Counted from the first letter of the stretch, positions 7,784 to 16,119 are shown. The stretch is 64,000 nucleotides of DNA from a bacterium (GCA_017629215.1 JAGBXP010000015.1:1-64000); one strand, 5' to 3'. The notes: generated by a model from the letters alone, not told the origin. Made by a program: numbers and translations.

Positions 7784-8902
7784 GTGCAAATCGAAGATTT
7801 TTTTAAAATTATTAATTGTGATTTTTATACAGGAGTACCTGATTCACAATTAAAAACCCTATGCGACTATTTAATGAATAAATATGGTATTCATAAAAGA
7901 CATCATATAATAGCTGTAAATGAAGGAAATGCAGTAGCACTTGCTGCAGGATATAACTTAGCTACAGGGAAAATACCAGTAGTTTATATGCAAAATAGTG
8001 GACAAGGTAATGTTATTAATCCTATTGCATCGTTGTTAAATAAAAATATTTATGCAATACCAACAATATTTATAATTGGTTGGAGAGGAGAGCCAAATAT
8101 TAAAGATGAACCTCAGCATGTTTTTCAAGGAGAAATAACTCTTAAATTACTCAATGATATGGATATAGAATATTTTATTGTTTCAGATAAAACTTCCATT
8201 GAGGAATTGATTGAAGTTAGAAAAAATTTCAATATTAGCCTTGAAAAAGGAAAACAGGTTGCATTTGTAATCAAAAAAGGTAGCTTAATTAATTCAGAAA
8301 AATTTTCATATAAAAATGATAATCAAATGACAAGAGAAGATATTATTGAACAGATTACTAAATTTTCAGAAGAAGATTTGATTATTTCTACAACTGGTAA
8401 AGCTTCAAGAGAACTTTTTGAAATAAGAGAAAAAAATAAACAAAGTCATAAATATGACTTTTTGACAGTTGGTTCGATGGGGCATGCAAGCTCGATTGCT
8501 TTGAGTATTGCATTAAATAAACCTAGTAAAAAGATATGGTGCATTGATGGTGATGGCGCACTTTTAATGCATTTAGGAGCTATGGCATTAATTGGAGCTA
8601 ATAATCCTAGTAATTTAATTCACATTGTAGTGAATAATTCTGCACATGAAACAGTGGGTGGTATGCCAACAGTTGCAAGCGATATAGATATCTGTAAAAT
8701 CGCACTTGGTTGTGGATACAAAAATGTTATTTGTGTAGATAATTTTAAAACTCTAGATGATGCACTTCAAAAAGCACAAAAATCACAAGAACTATATTTA
8801 ATTGAAGTTAAATGTTCAATAGGAGCGAGAAAAGATTTAGGGAGACCAACTATTAGTCCAATTGAAAACAAAAATAATTTTATGAATTATTTAAACAAAT
8901 AA
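7784..8902 (+). CDS. ppd: Phosphonopyruvate decarboxylase (372 aa)
   Basis: A thiamine-diphosphate enzyme that decarboxylates phosphonopyruvate to phosphonoacetaldehyde and so pulls the unfavourable PEP mutase reaction forward. Family marks: FYTGVPDSQLK near the N-terminus, VNEGNAVALAAGY with the cofactor-activating Glu, QNSGQGN, the diphosphate motif GDGALLMHLG, and NNSAHETVGGMPT, which is typical of this decarboxylase and its sulfopyruvate relatives. Start is GTG at 7784, 8 bases after the radical SAM stop, with GAAGGG upstream. It is the last gene of the operon. No aminotransferase or dehydrogenase for phosphonoacetaldehyde follows. Confidence 0.93.
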   Translation: MQIEDFFKIINCDFYTGVPDSQLKTLCDYLMNKYGIHKRHHIIAVNEGNAVALAAGYNLATGKIPVVYMQNSGQGNVINPIASLLNKNIYAIPTIFIIGWRGEPNIKDEPQHVFQGEITLKLLNDMDIEYFIVSDKTSIEELIEVRKNFNISLEKGKQVAFVIKKGSLINSEKFSYKNDNQMTREDIIEQITKFSEEDLIISTTGKASRELFEIREKNKQSHKYDFLTVGSMGHASSIALSIALNKPSKKIWCIDGDGALLMHLGAMALIGANNPSNLIHIVVNNSAHETVGGMPTVASDIDICKIALGCGYKNVICVDNFKTLDDALQKAQKSQELYLIEVKCSIGARKDLGRPTISPIENKNNFMNYLNK

Positions 8903-9126
8903 AAAAGTTTATATAGGATTATCGACTTCATTAGCACAAAGTTTAAATCATAATGCATAGGCTGATATTTTCTAAGTGTTTTTATAAGGTTGGAATTTTT
9001 ATTTTAGCTGATTTTGATTTGAATTTAATTAATAACTAAAAAACCTAATTTCTTCTAAGCTTTTCAAATTTTCAATTAAATAAATCCTAATCAATATTAA
9101 AATTATCTAAATATCTAAAAAATTTA

Positions 9127-9135
9127 TGTTATAAT
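9127..9135 (+). promoter_or_regulatory. Extended -10 promoter of ruvA
   Basis: TG-T-TATAAT, predicted start near 9142, at the GAGGGA Shine-Dalgarno that precedes the ruvA ATG by 9 bases. No good -35 is seen. The 254-base gap 8903-9156 is otherwise featureless and AT-rich. Confidence 0.5.
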
Positions 9136-9156
9136 ATTTATGAGGGAATTAGGGAA

Positions 9157-9768
9157 ATGTACGATTACTTTAGAGGTATACCTAGGGATAAAAGAAATAC
9201 TAATAAAGGTACTTTTATATCTGTAGAGGTTGCTGATATTGGATATTCATTAGAAGTAATCGAAAGAGATTTTATTAATATTCAACTTTCTCAATCAGAA
9301 AAAATGAAATTTTATGTTTCATTAATCCATAAAGAAGATTCGATGAGTCTTTATGGATTTATTAATAAAGAGACTCGTGATATTTTTCAAATTTTATTAT
9401 CAGTATCTGGTGTTGGTGCAAAAATGGCAATAGCACTTCTTAATGAGTTTGATGTTTGTGATTTGATTTCTTTTGTTATTGATGGGAATTTTAAGGAGCT
9501 TACACGAGCAAAAGGTGTAGGTCCAAAATTGGCTCAAAAAATAATTTTGGAATTAAAAGATAAACTTATAAAAACTGAATTGCCAAAATCTTCGTTGTCA
9601 ATACTTCCACAAAATCCTGTACTTGATGATGTTCAATCAGTTATGCTTTCTTTAGGTTATAGTAATAACGAAATTGAAAGTGCATTTTCAAAAATAATGT
9701 CAAGCGTGGATGATAATTCCAGTCAAGAAGAAATTCTTAGAAAGGCTTTGATATGTTTGTCTATGTAA
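9157..9768 (+). CDS. ruvA: Holliday junction branch migration protein RuvA (203 aa)
   Basis: RuvA tetramers bind four-way junctions and load the RuvB motor. The N-terminal OB-fold (residues 1-65, ending SLYGF), the two helix-hairpin-helix repeats (LLSVSGVGAKMAIALL near 85-100; LTRAKGVGPKLAQKIILEL near 118-136) and the C-terminal RuvB-contacting three-helix domain (VQSVMLSLGYSNNEIESAF) are all present. Length is normal. Neither ruvB nor ruvC is adjacent. Confidence 0.95.
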   Translation: MYDYFRGIPRDKRNTNKGTFISVEVADIGYSLEVIERDFINIQLSQSEKMKFYVSLIHKEDSMSLYGFINKETRDIFQILLSVSGVGAKMAIALLNEFDVCDLISFVIDGNFKELTRAKGVGPKLAQKIILELKDKLIKTELPKSSLSILPQNPVLDDVQSVMLSLGYSNNEIESAFSKIMSSVDDNSSQEEILRKALICLSM

Positions 9769-9842
9769 ATTATTGTAAACATTTTTTCTCAAGTAGCAAG
9801 TTTTTCTTTGAGGAGTGTTGATATTAATATAAAGGAATTATT

Positions 9843-11453
9843 ATGAATTTCAATATACCTAAATTTAATATCAATTTATCACAAGTTACTTTTAAGAGTA
9901 ATAGAAAAGCTACTTTAAATAATCAATCAACAAATGTTAAACCAGTAAATATAAAACCTATTCAAAATGATTCATTTGAAATGTCTGTAGGTTATATAAA
10001 TGATACTCATGGTCAAACCAACAATATGATGCGAATTTTATCTGGTATAAAAGGTGATTTAAGACTTTCTGCTGGTGATAATGATATCGGGGATGAAAAA
10101 AATCAAGGTGTTAGAAACGCAACAACAACTTTTCTTAATATAGCAGGAATAAAGGCATCTGCACTAGGAAACCACGAATTAGATACAAATCAAAAAGATT
10201 GTATTGATGCGATTGATAGATTTGATGGAGATTTTTTATCAATTAATTATAAGAAAACTCCAATAGAAGAACAAAGTTTAGATGAAATAGAAAAGCTTGG
10301 CAGAGCTGAATTGGATAAACATTTAAAAAAATCAATAATTGTTGATGTAAAAGGTGAGAAAGTTGGGATTATTGGTGCTTCTCCGATGGATATGTTCGAA
10401 CGTCTAACACATCCAAATTATTATTATGATAGCTATATGGACGATTTGGATACAACCTTGGAAGAAATACAAGACGAAGTAAACAAGTTTAGAGAACAAG
10501 GTATTAATAAAATATTTTTACTTTCACATTTAGGCTATAAACGAGATAAGATTGTTGCTAAAAAGCTAGATGGTATTGATGTAATCATTGGTGGACATAC
10601 CCACGAATTATTTAGGGATATTAAAGAGAACGTAAATTTATTTTATTCTAAAACAGGTGAACCTATAATTCTTACCGAAGCAGGACGAGATGGTAATTAT
10701 TTTGGATTATTAAATCTAACATTTAATAAAGATGGTGTAATAACAAAAGCTCAAAATAATATTGGTGAGACTCGCTTATTCCAGAAAAATTTAATAAATC
10801 AATATTTATTTAACCAATATTTAGGAACTCCAGAGGTAGTTGGCTATATTAAAAAAGCTCCAGCGCCTCCGACTTCACTTGTAGAAGAAAATCCTCATGC
10901 AAATTTTGTTGCAGATATTATGAGGATTGAAACAAATTCAGATATTGGGATTTGGCATCATGCTGGTGTTAGAAACTTTTTCCATGAAGGTGAAATAAAT
11001 TCAAGCGATGTAAAAGATATGGCTCCGTTTTTGGATTATGTAGTTGTTGCTAATGTTACAGAAAAAAATTTAGTAGATACATTTAAACACGCTATTGATT
11101 GTAGTTATAGATCATCTGCAAAAAAACCTGGATTATTTGCTGTATCAGGTTTGAAGTATACAGTAAATCCTGATAAAAGAGCACTTGTTAAAATGAGTTT
11201 TATAGATAAAGAAGGTAATGAACACGAAATTAATGTTGATAACCCTTCTAATACAAAAACTTATAAAGTAGTAGCTGATGAGTTTTTGATGTCAGCAGGA
11301 GCTGATTTTAAAATCTTAGCAGAAGAAGATGACTATATAACTCATTATAACTTTGATAAAGATTATCTTGTATGTCAATATTTAAAAAAACAAAAAGACC
11401 CTGTTGTAATTAATCATTATGGTCGTATAGAATTTACAACTGATAATGTTTAG
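9843..11453 (+). CDS. 5'-nucleotidase/UshA-like metallophosphatase, copy 1 (536 aa)
   Basis: Calcineurin-type metallophosphatase domain (residues about 45-290) followed by a 5'-nucleotidase C-terminal substrate domain (about 330-510). Metal-binding motifs are intact: NDTHGQ, SAGDNDIGDE, GNHELD, LLSHLGYKRD and GGHTHE. Such enzymes hydrolyse nucleotides or cyclic nucleotides. Most relatives are secreted, but here there is no signal peptide; instead a low-complexity N-terminus of about 40 residues carries VTFKSN. AAAGGA precedes the ATG. A paralogue follows 48 bases downstream. Substrate and location are uncertain. Confidence 0.88.
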   Translation: MNFNIPKFNINLSQVTFKSNRKATLNNQSTNVKPVNIKPIQNDSFEMSVGYINDTHGQTNNMMRILSGIKGDLRLSAGDNDIGDEKNQGVRNATTTFLNIAGIKASALGNHELDTNQKDCIDAIDRFDGDFLSINYKKTPIEEQSLDEIEKLGRAELDKHLKKSIIVDVKGEKVGIIGASPMDMFERLTHPNYYYDSYMDDLDTTLEEIQDEVNKFREQGINKIFLLSHLGYKRDKIVAKKLDGIDVIIGGHTHELFRDIKENVNLFYSKTGEPIILTEAGRDGNYFGLLNLTFNKDGVITKAQNNIGETRLFQKNLINQYLFNQYLGTPEVVGYIKKAPAPPTSLVEENPHANFVADIMRIETNSDIGIWHHAGVRNFFHEGEINSSDVKDMAPFLDYVVVANVTEKNLVDTFKHAIDCSYRSSAKKPGLFAVSGLKYTVNPDKRALVKMSFIDKEGNEHEINVDNPSNTKTYKVVADEFLMSAGADFKILAEEDDYITHYNFDKDYLVCQYLKKQKDPVVINHYGRIEFTTDNV

Positions 11454-11501
11454 ATAGCAAATCTTTTTTTTAGAAGTTTTGTTATTAAAAAAGTAGGAAA
11501 T

Positions 11502-13073
11502 ATGAACTTTAGCATATCATTATTAAAACTTAATCAATATACATTACCGTTTAAGCAAACGCAAGTTAATAATGCAACATTTGCTAACCGTAAGAATGAA
11601 TTTGATACATTTGAAATGTCTATTGGTTATGTAAATGATATTCACGGTCAGACAAATAATATGTTGAGAATTTTATCTGGCATAAAAGGTGATTTAAGGC
11701 TTTCTGCAGGTGATAATGATATTGGAGATGAAAAAAATAAGCTTGTTCATAACGTAACGAGTAAATTTTTAAATATAGCTGGAATTAAGGCAACTGCATT
11801 AGGCAATCACGAATTTGATACAAAGCAGAATGACTTTTTAGATACAATTAAAAGTTTTGATGGAGATGTATTAACTATTAACTTGAAGAAAAAAGCATTA
11901 GAATTGCAAGATGATTTTGATGTTAAAACTCAAGGCAGAGCAGATTTAGATGGTTATATTAAAAAATCATCAATAGTTAATGTTAAGGGAGAAAGAATTG
12001 GGCTTGTGGGAGCTTCTCCTTTAGATATGTTTGAGCGAGCAACTCATCCAGATTATCATGAAGATTGTTCAGTTAGTAATTTAGATGAAACTATTGAGAG
12101 CTTGCAAAAAGAAGTTGATGAACTTAAAAAACAGGGAGTAAATAAGATTATTTTATTATCCCATTTAGGTTATAAAAGAGATAGAATAGTTGCAGAAAAA
12201 ACTTCTGACATTGATGTTATTATTGGTGGGCATACTCACGAATTAATAAAAGATATTAAAGAAGGAGAAAATTTAATCTATTCTAAAACAGGTGAACCAG
12301 TTATTATTACTGAAGCAGGACGAGATGGTAGGGCTTTTGGGCTTTTAAACTTAGTTTTTGATAAGAACGGTGTTATTAAAAAAGCTCAAAATAATTTAGC
12401 TGAAACAAGTAATTATTATAGAAATATGATTAATCAATATCTTTTTGATGAAATTTTAGGTAAACCAGAAAAAATAGGGTATATTAAAAAATCAACAATG
12501 CCACCTACAACATTAATTGAAGAAAATCCTCACGCAAATTTTATGTGTGATGCGATGCGTTATGAGTTAAATGCTGATATTGCAGTATGGAATAATGCTG
12601 GTCCTCGTAATTTTTTTCATGAAGGTGTTATAAATTCTCGTGATATTAGGGATATTGCACCATTTAGGGATGGGGTTTCTGTTGCTGAAATTACTGAGGA
12701 AAAAATTGTAAACTGGTTTAAAAATGCAATTGAAACAACTTATAAATCACCAGGTTATAAACCTGGTCTGGTCGCCGTTTCTGGCTTGAATTATACCGTT
12801 GATTCTAAGAATGGAAAGCTTGCTGGCATGAATTTTGTTGATAAAAATGGTATAGAGCATAAAATAGATATTAATAATCCAAGCAAAGATAAAACTTATA
12901 GGTTTGCAACGGATTCTTTTATGATGTCAGCAGGAGCTGATTGGGGAGTTTTAGCAACAAAAGATGAAGTAGAATATCATCCAGAATGTAAAGATTATTA
13001 TACTTGTGAATATATAAAGCATTTAAACAAGCCTATTGAGATTAATCAAACAGGAAGGATTAAATTCATTTAG
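11502..13073 (+). CDS. 5'-nucleotidase/UshA-like metallophosphatase, copy 2 (523 aa)
   Basis: A tandem paralogue of the preceding gene with the same domain order and every metal motif (NDIHGQ, SAGDNDIGDE, GNHEFD, LLSHLGYKRD, GGHTHE). The C-terminal substrate domain retains the ENPHANFMCDAMR and SAGADWGVL segments. The N-terminal tail differs from copy 1 in sequence but again lacks a signal peptide and has an F-K element (LPFKQT, residues 15-20). Shine-Dalgarno AGGAA is present. The strong similarity (about half of positions or more by eye) indicates gene duplication; divergence is greatest in the tail. Confidence 0.88.
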   Translation: MNFSISLLKLNQYTLPFKQTQVNNATFANRKNEFDTFEMSIGYVNDIHGQTNNMLRILSGIKGDLRLSAGDNDIGDEKNKLVHNVTSKFLNIAGIKATALGNHEFDTKQNDFLDTIKSFDGDVLTINLKKKALELQDDFDVKTQGRADLDGYIKKSSIVNVKGERIGLVGASPLDMFERATHPDYHEDCSVSNLDETIESLQKEVDELKKQGVNKIILLSHLGYKRDRIVAEKTSDIDVIIGGHTHELIKDIKEGENLIYSKTGEPVIITEAGRDGRAFGLLNLVFDKNGVIKKAQNNLAETSNYYRNMINQYLFDEILGKPEKIGYIKKSTMPPTTLIEENPHANFMCDAMRYELNADIAVWNNAGPRNFFHEGVINSRDIRDIAPFRDGVSVAEITEEKIVNWFKNAIETTYKSPGYKPGLVAVSGLNYTVDSKNGKLAGMNFVDKNGIEHKIDINNPSKDKTYRFATDSFMMSAGADWGVLATKDEVEYHPECKDYYTCEYIKHLNKPIEINQTGRIKFI

Positions 13074-13137
13074 TGCTTGTGAGAATTTGAATTTTTTGGT
13101 GAGGGTGCGACGCACAGAATAATGTTTCTAGATTAAA

Positions 13138-13476
13138 TTATTCCATTATTTTTTGTTTTATAAAATTTTCAAAAGGTTTTGTTTTAAGTTCAATTGTACA
13201 CCAACGCCTTATTGGTGATGGCAAATAACCACTTGTAGTCATTACATGTTCAAAGCTTTTTTCAGGTTTAAGCCAAATTATTTTCTTATTTAAAAAGATT
13301 TCTATCTTATTCAAATAATCATAAGTTTCTGGAAGCTCGCATTCTGTATCGCAGAAAACCAGCTCTAATTTTTCAAAAACTTCTGGCATGTTTTCTTTCA
13401 TAAAGAAAGCTAACGCTGTTGAGTCCTTTCCTCCAGAAAGGCTTAAGATATGGTATTCTGGGGTAAATTTGGTCAT
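13138..13476 (-). pseudogene. Truncated PAPS-reductase/PP-loop family gene (N-terminal 112 aa)
   Basis: The ATP-pyrophosphatase loop SLSGGKDSTALAFF is at residues 12-25, and SPIRRWCTIELK near 87-98 is the conserved end of the nucleotide-binding half. Family members run to 200-450 residues; here the frame stops two codons after a typical internal position, next to a repeat-like GGTGAGGGTGCGACGC stretch (13099-13114). The gene still has a promoter (TGC-TATAAT, -10 at 13514-13519, minus strand) and an AAGGA site. I read it as a 3'-truncated remnant that could still be expressed. Such proteins occur in sulfate assimilation and in DNA-modification/defence loci; nothing here decides between them. 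Confidence 0.6.
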
Positions 13477-13513
13477 AGAGGTAAATCCTTGTATTTGGGG
13501 TAATAACGCATTA

Positions 13514-13522
13514 ATTATAGCA
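13514..13522 (-). promoter_or_regulatory. Extended -10 promoter of the truncated PP-loop gene
   Basis: On the minus strand TGC-TATAAT (-10 at 13514-13519). Transcription would begin near 13507, about 30 bases before the ATG at 13476. Confidence 0.4.
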
Positions 13523-13579
13523 ACTTACCATGACTCAAAAAGAATTGTTACAGTATTTTTACATCTAAACCAAAGTAAA

Positions 13580-13609
13580 AAACGGATTGCGAATTTTAGC
13601 AATCCGTTT
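13580..13609 (-). terminator. Rho-independent terminator after the glycyl-radical gene
   Basis: Perfect 11-bp stem (13580-13590 / 13599-13609) with an 8-base loop; on the minus strand it runs into TTTTTTACTT. It lies about 115 bases downstream of the gene at 13726-13962. The rest of 13477-13725 holds only the promoter of the PP-loop remnant. Confidence 0.7.
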
Positions 13610-13725
13610 GGACAGTGCTCGGAAGTCAAAATAAGTTAAGAAGTTGAGAGGTTTAAGAATTTGAGAAGAATTTGTGCTTAGTAAAAATTTTGCAATTTCT
13701 TCTAAATTTATAAACTCTTATGCTC

Positions 13726-13962
13726 TTAAACTTTATTATGGAAGGTTCGAGAGATAACGTCGTCTTGTTGTTCTTTAGTTAGCTTATTGAAATTAACAGC
13801 ATATCCAGAAACCCTCACTGTTAATTGAGGGTATTTTTCTGGATGTGCTTGCGCATCGAGTAATGTATCCCTATTAAAAACGTTCACATTTAAGTGATGT
13901 CCTCCCTTTTCAACATAGCCATCTAATAAATCTATTAAGTTTTTTTCTTGTGCTGTAGTCAT
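13726..13962 (-). CDS. grcA: Stand-alone glycyl-radical domain, GrcA-like (78 aa)
   Basis: The protein is just the C-terminal glycyl-radical domain of pyruvate formate-lyase: [12 protein letters not shown] (20-31), [11 protein letters not shown] (40-50) and the radical loop RVSGY at 50-54, so G53 is the radical site. In Escherichia coli GrcA (YfiD) such a domain repairs oxygen-cleaved pyruvate formate-lyase. Here it has its own ATG, an AAAGGAC Shine-Dalgarno, a promoter with a palindromic activator site and a terminator, so it is a free-standing gene rather than a broken one. The sequence is closer to the enzyme's own tail than to E. coli GrcA. The full-length lyase is not in the window. Confidence 0.85.
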   Translation of the reverse strand: MTTAQEKNLIDLLDGYVEKGGHHLNVNVFNRDTLLDAQAHPEKYPQLTVRVSGYAVNFNKLTKEQQDDVISRTFHNKV

Positions 13963-14002
13963 TTAATATGTCCTTTCTTGTTCTTTTGTTTTTTACATTT
14001 TT

Positions 14003-14045
14003 ATTATAAACTATTATTAACAACATGTCTGTTGTAATTACAACA
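14003..14045 (-). promoter_or_regulatory. Class II Crp/Fnr-type promoter of the glycyl-radical gene
   Basis: A perfect 16-bp palindrome TGTTGTAATTACAACA lies at 14030-14045, overlapping a second inverted repeat CAACA-TGTC-TGTTG (14021-14034). On the minus strand TATAAT is at 14003-14008, predicting +1 at 13996. The palindrome centre (14037.5) is then exactly at -41.5, the textbook position for Crp/Fnr class II activation. The divergent gene at 14086 encodes a Crp/Fnr-family regulator. Confidence 0.65.
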
Positions 14046-14085
14046 TTCGTGAATGGAAATTTGAAAATGGAAAGAGAAAAGTATT

Positions 14086-14751
14086 ATGCAAAATTATTAT
14101 AATCAAATAAAAAATTCTCCAGTGTTTTTTGGGATAAGCGAAGAAGAATTAAAGGAAATGCTTGAGTGTTTTAATGCACGAATAAAGACTTTTGATGATG
14201 GTGAGTTAATAATTCGTCAAGGAGATATGATTACCAATATATATCTTGTATTAGACGGTATTGTAAATATTGAAAAAGATTCGTATTGGGGGAGAAGGAT
14301 AATAGTTTCTCAGTTAGGTATAAATGAAAATATAGCACTAGCATTTGTTGCTTCAAAGAATGTTGAATCTAGCATTGATGCTGTTTCTATTGGTAAAACT
14401 AAGTTACTTTTATTAAGTTATCAAAAATGTACTTCAATGTGCCAAAATGTTTGTACAAAACATAAGCTTTTAATAAATAATCTTTTTGAAATTCTTTCAA
14501 AAGAAAATATAGAACTGCTTCAAAAGATAGAAAATATTTCTCAAAAAACTATTCGAGAAAAACTCTTAACATATTTTTCTAATGAAGCTAGAAGAAATAA
14601 AAGCAATATTTTTGAAATTCCTTTTAATCGTCAAGATTTAGCAGATTATCTTAATATTGATCGTTCTGCAATGAGTTTTGAGTTATCAAAAATGCAAAAG
14701 GATGGTTTGATTAGTTTTGAAAAAAATAAGTTTATTCTAAAAAATGTTTAA
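14086..14751 (+). CDS. Crp/Fnr family transcriptional regulator (221 aa)
   Basis: An N-terminal cyclic-nucleotide-like sensor fold (residues about 10-110, with GELIIRQGDM and YLVLDGIVNI), a dimer helix, and a C-terminal helix-turn-helix NRQDLADYLNIDRSAMSFELSKM near residues 180-203. Three regularly spaced cysteines (C115-x3-C119-x3-C123, YQKCTSMCQNVC) sit before the dimer helix. They are not the N-terminal Fnr cluster arrangement but could bind a metal, heme or sense redox state (inference). It is divergent from the glycyl-radical gene, with a palindrome in the shared 123-base region, so it probably activates that gene and may control itself. Confidence 0.9.
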   Translation: MQNYYNQIKNSPVFFGISEEELKEMLECFNARIKTFDDGELIIRQGDMITNIYLVLDGIVNIEKDSYWGRRIIVSQLGINENIALAFVASKNVESSIDAVSIGKTKLLLLSYQKCTSMCQNVCTKHKLLINNLFEILSKENIELLQKIENISQKTIREKLLTYFSNEARRNKSNIFEIPFNRQDLADYLNIDRSAMSFELSKMQKDGLISFEKNKFILKNV

Positions 14752-14808
14752 GATTTTTTAGCTTTGTTAAATTATTTTTCAAACAAGTTTTAGTTTTGGA
14801 TTTATGGT

Positions 14809-14831
14809 AATATAATTTTATAAATTATATT
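14809..14831. repeat. Inverted repeat in the promoter region of the secreted-protein pair
   Basis: AATATAATTT-TAT-AAATTATATT, perfect 10-bp arms, 25 bases before the ATG at 14856. It contains a TATAAT-like -10 on each strand. It could be a promoter, an operator or chance in AT-rich DNA. Confidence 0.25.
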
Positions 14832-14855
14832 GCGTTTTTTTGAATAGGAGCTAGA

Positions 14856-15548
14856 ATGAAAAGATTTTTATTATTATTTTTAGCATTAGTTTTATCAAAT
14901 TCTATTTATGCTTATGATGATTTAGAATTAATAAAAGAAAATAATATTCAGAGTAAGATAAATTCAATAGGCATGAAAATTTTAAATGCAAATAAGTTAG
15001 ATAAAAGAGTTGTTTTTGTATATGATAAAAATGGTAAAAAATCTTGTTTAAAAGAAGATAAATCAATTACAAAACGTCAGGTTGTTGTGTTTGGTGAGTA
15101 TTATAAAAACATCGAAACTGATGATGAATTGGCAGGTTATATCGCACGAGAAATTCCTGCAGCTATTCGTTCTTACCAAGGAGGAACTGGTTTATTAAGC
15201 TCTGTTCAATTAAAATTAGCTCCTAAAAAATATGAATTAGCTTTTGATAAGCTTGCAGTTGATTATATGGTGAAAGCTGGTTATAATCCTCTGGGATTAA
15301 TTACCTATATTAATAAAACTTATCCTCAATCTAGGCAAGATAAAATCTCTAGCAATAATTTGACTTCAAAAAGATTAGCTTATATTTATGAAAAAATATA
15401 CATGCAATATCCTTGTTTTTTGGTTGACAATAAATATATTAATAATGAATATTATCAAAATTTTCTTTTGAACTCTGTTGAAAATAGAAAAAAGATTGTA
15501 GAAAAGGCAAAAAATCCATTATTATCAAGGGACTTAAAATATGAATAA
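14856..15548 (+). CDS. Secreted M48-like pseudo-peptidase (230 aa)
   Basis: A signal peptide (MKRFLLLFLALVLSNSIYA, cleavage after about residue 19) precedes a domain laid out like an M48 metallopeptidase: DDELAGYIAREIPAAIRSY corresponds to the 'DDELAAVLGHE..H' helix, and KYELAFDKLAVDYMVKAGYNPLGLI to the 'EyeAD...MakAGYdP' helix. The zinc-binding HExxH is replaced by REIPA and both histidines are lost, so it should not be a zinc protease. A chaperone or structural role in the periplasm is inferred. Its last 8 bases overlap the next secreted protein, indicating co-translation. Confidence 0.7.
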   Translation: MKRFLLLFLALVLSNSIYAYDDLELIKENNIQSKINSIGMKILNANKLDKRVVFVYDKNGKKSCLKEDKSITKRQVVVFGEYYKNIETDDELAGYIAREIPAAIRSYQGGTGLLSSVQLKLAPKKYELAFDKLAVDYMVKAGYNPLGLITYINKTYPQSRQDKISSNNLTSKRLAYIYEKIYMQYPCFLVDNKYINNEYYQNFLLNSVENRKKIVEKAKNPLLSRDLKYE

Positions 15549-16101
15549 AATAATTAGTTTATTTATAGTTTTATTATTTTATACTTGTTCATTTGCAATA
15601 GCAATAAATGATGAATATGCTGATTGTCTACCTCGAGACCTTAATAGTCCTATTGTTTATAGTAATTATAATTTTGAACCTACTGAAGTAATACCTATAA
15701 AATTAAAAGTTATTAATCCTGTAAAATCAGAAAAAGAATTATATGAAGGACAACAGGTAGATTTTAGAGTAGTACAAAATGTTGTACATAATGATAAAAT
15801 TATTATTAAAAGAGGAGCTGTTGTTCCTGCAAAAATTTCTGTTATCATAACCCCTGGTATGAATGGAATTCCTGCTAGTATTATTTTAAAGGATTTTGAT
15901 ATAGAAAATATAGAAAAAACAAAGCTTACTGATTATTATGAGGTTTTTGGTCAGAATAGAAGCTTAATGGTTATACCTCTGAAATGGGTATTAACAGTAT
16001 TACCTCCAACTGGTTCTTTAACTAATTTAATTATGGGTGGACATGCAAAATTAGCAGTAAAAAAACCAATTACAATATATTATTATCCAAATTGGATGTA
16101 A
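15541..16101 (+). CDS. Secreted hypothetical protein (186 aa)
   Basis: A signal peptide (MNKIISLFIVLLFYTCSFAIA) is followed by a predicted beta-rich domain with VIPIKLKVINP, YEGQQVDFRVVQ and IIKRGAVVPAKISVI, and a C-terminal PITIYYYP strand. The 'high-cost-of-removal' pattern of a basic, promiscuous secreted domain is not matched to any family I know. It overlaps the M48-like gene by 8 bases, so the two are probably made together and act in the periplasm or at the outer membrane. Confidence 0.7.
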   Translation: MNKIISLFIVLLFYTCSFAIAINDEYADCLPRDLNSPIVYSNYNFEPTEVIPIKLKVINPVKSEKELYEGQQVDFRVVQNVVHNDKIIIKRGAVVPAKISVIITPGMNGIPASIILKDFDIENIEKTKLTDYYEVFGQNRSLMVIPLKWVLTVLPPTGSLTNLIMGGHAKLAVKKPITIYYYPNWM

Positions 16102-16119
16102 GAAAATAAATTCACGTTA

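Noticed and set aside
13726-13962. Reading the glycyl-radical gene as a broken pyruvate formate-lyase
   Set aside because: It has its own start, ribosome site, promoter with an activator palindrome and terminator; no remains of the lyase body lie upstream.
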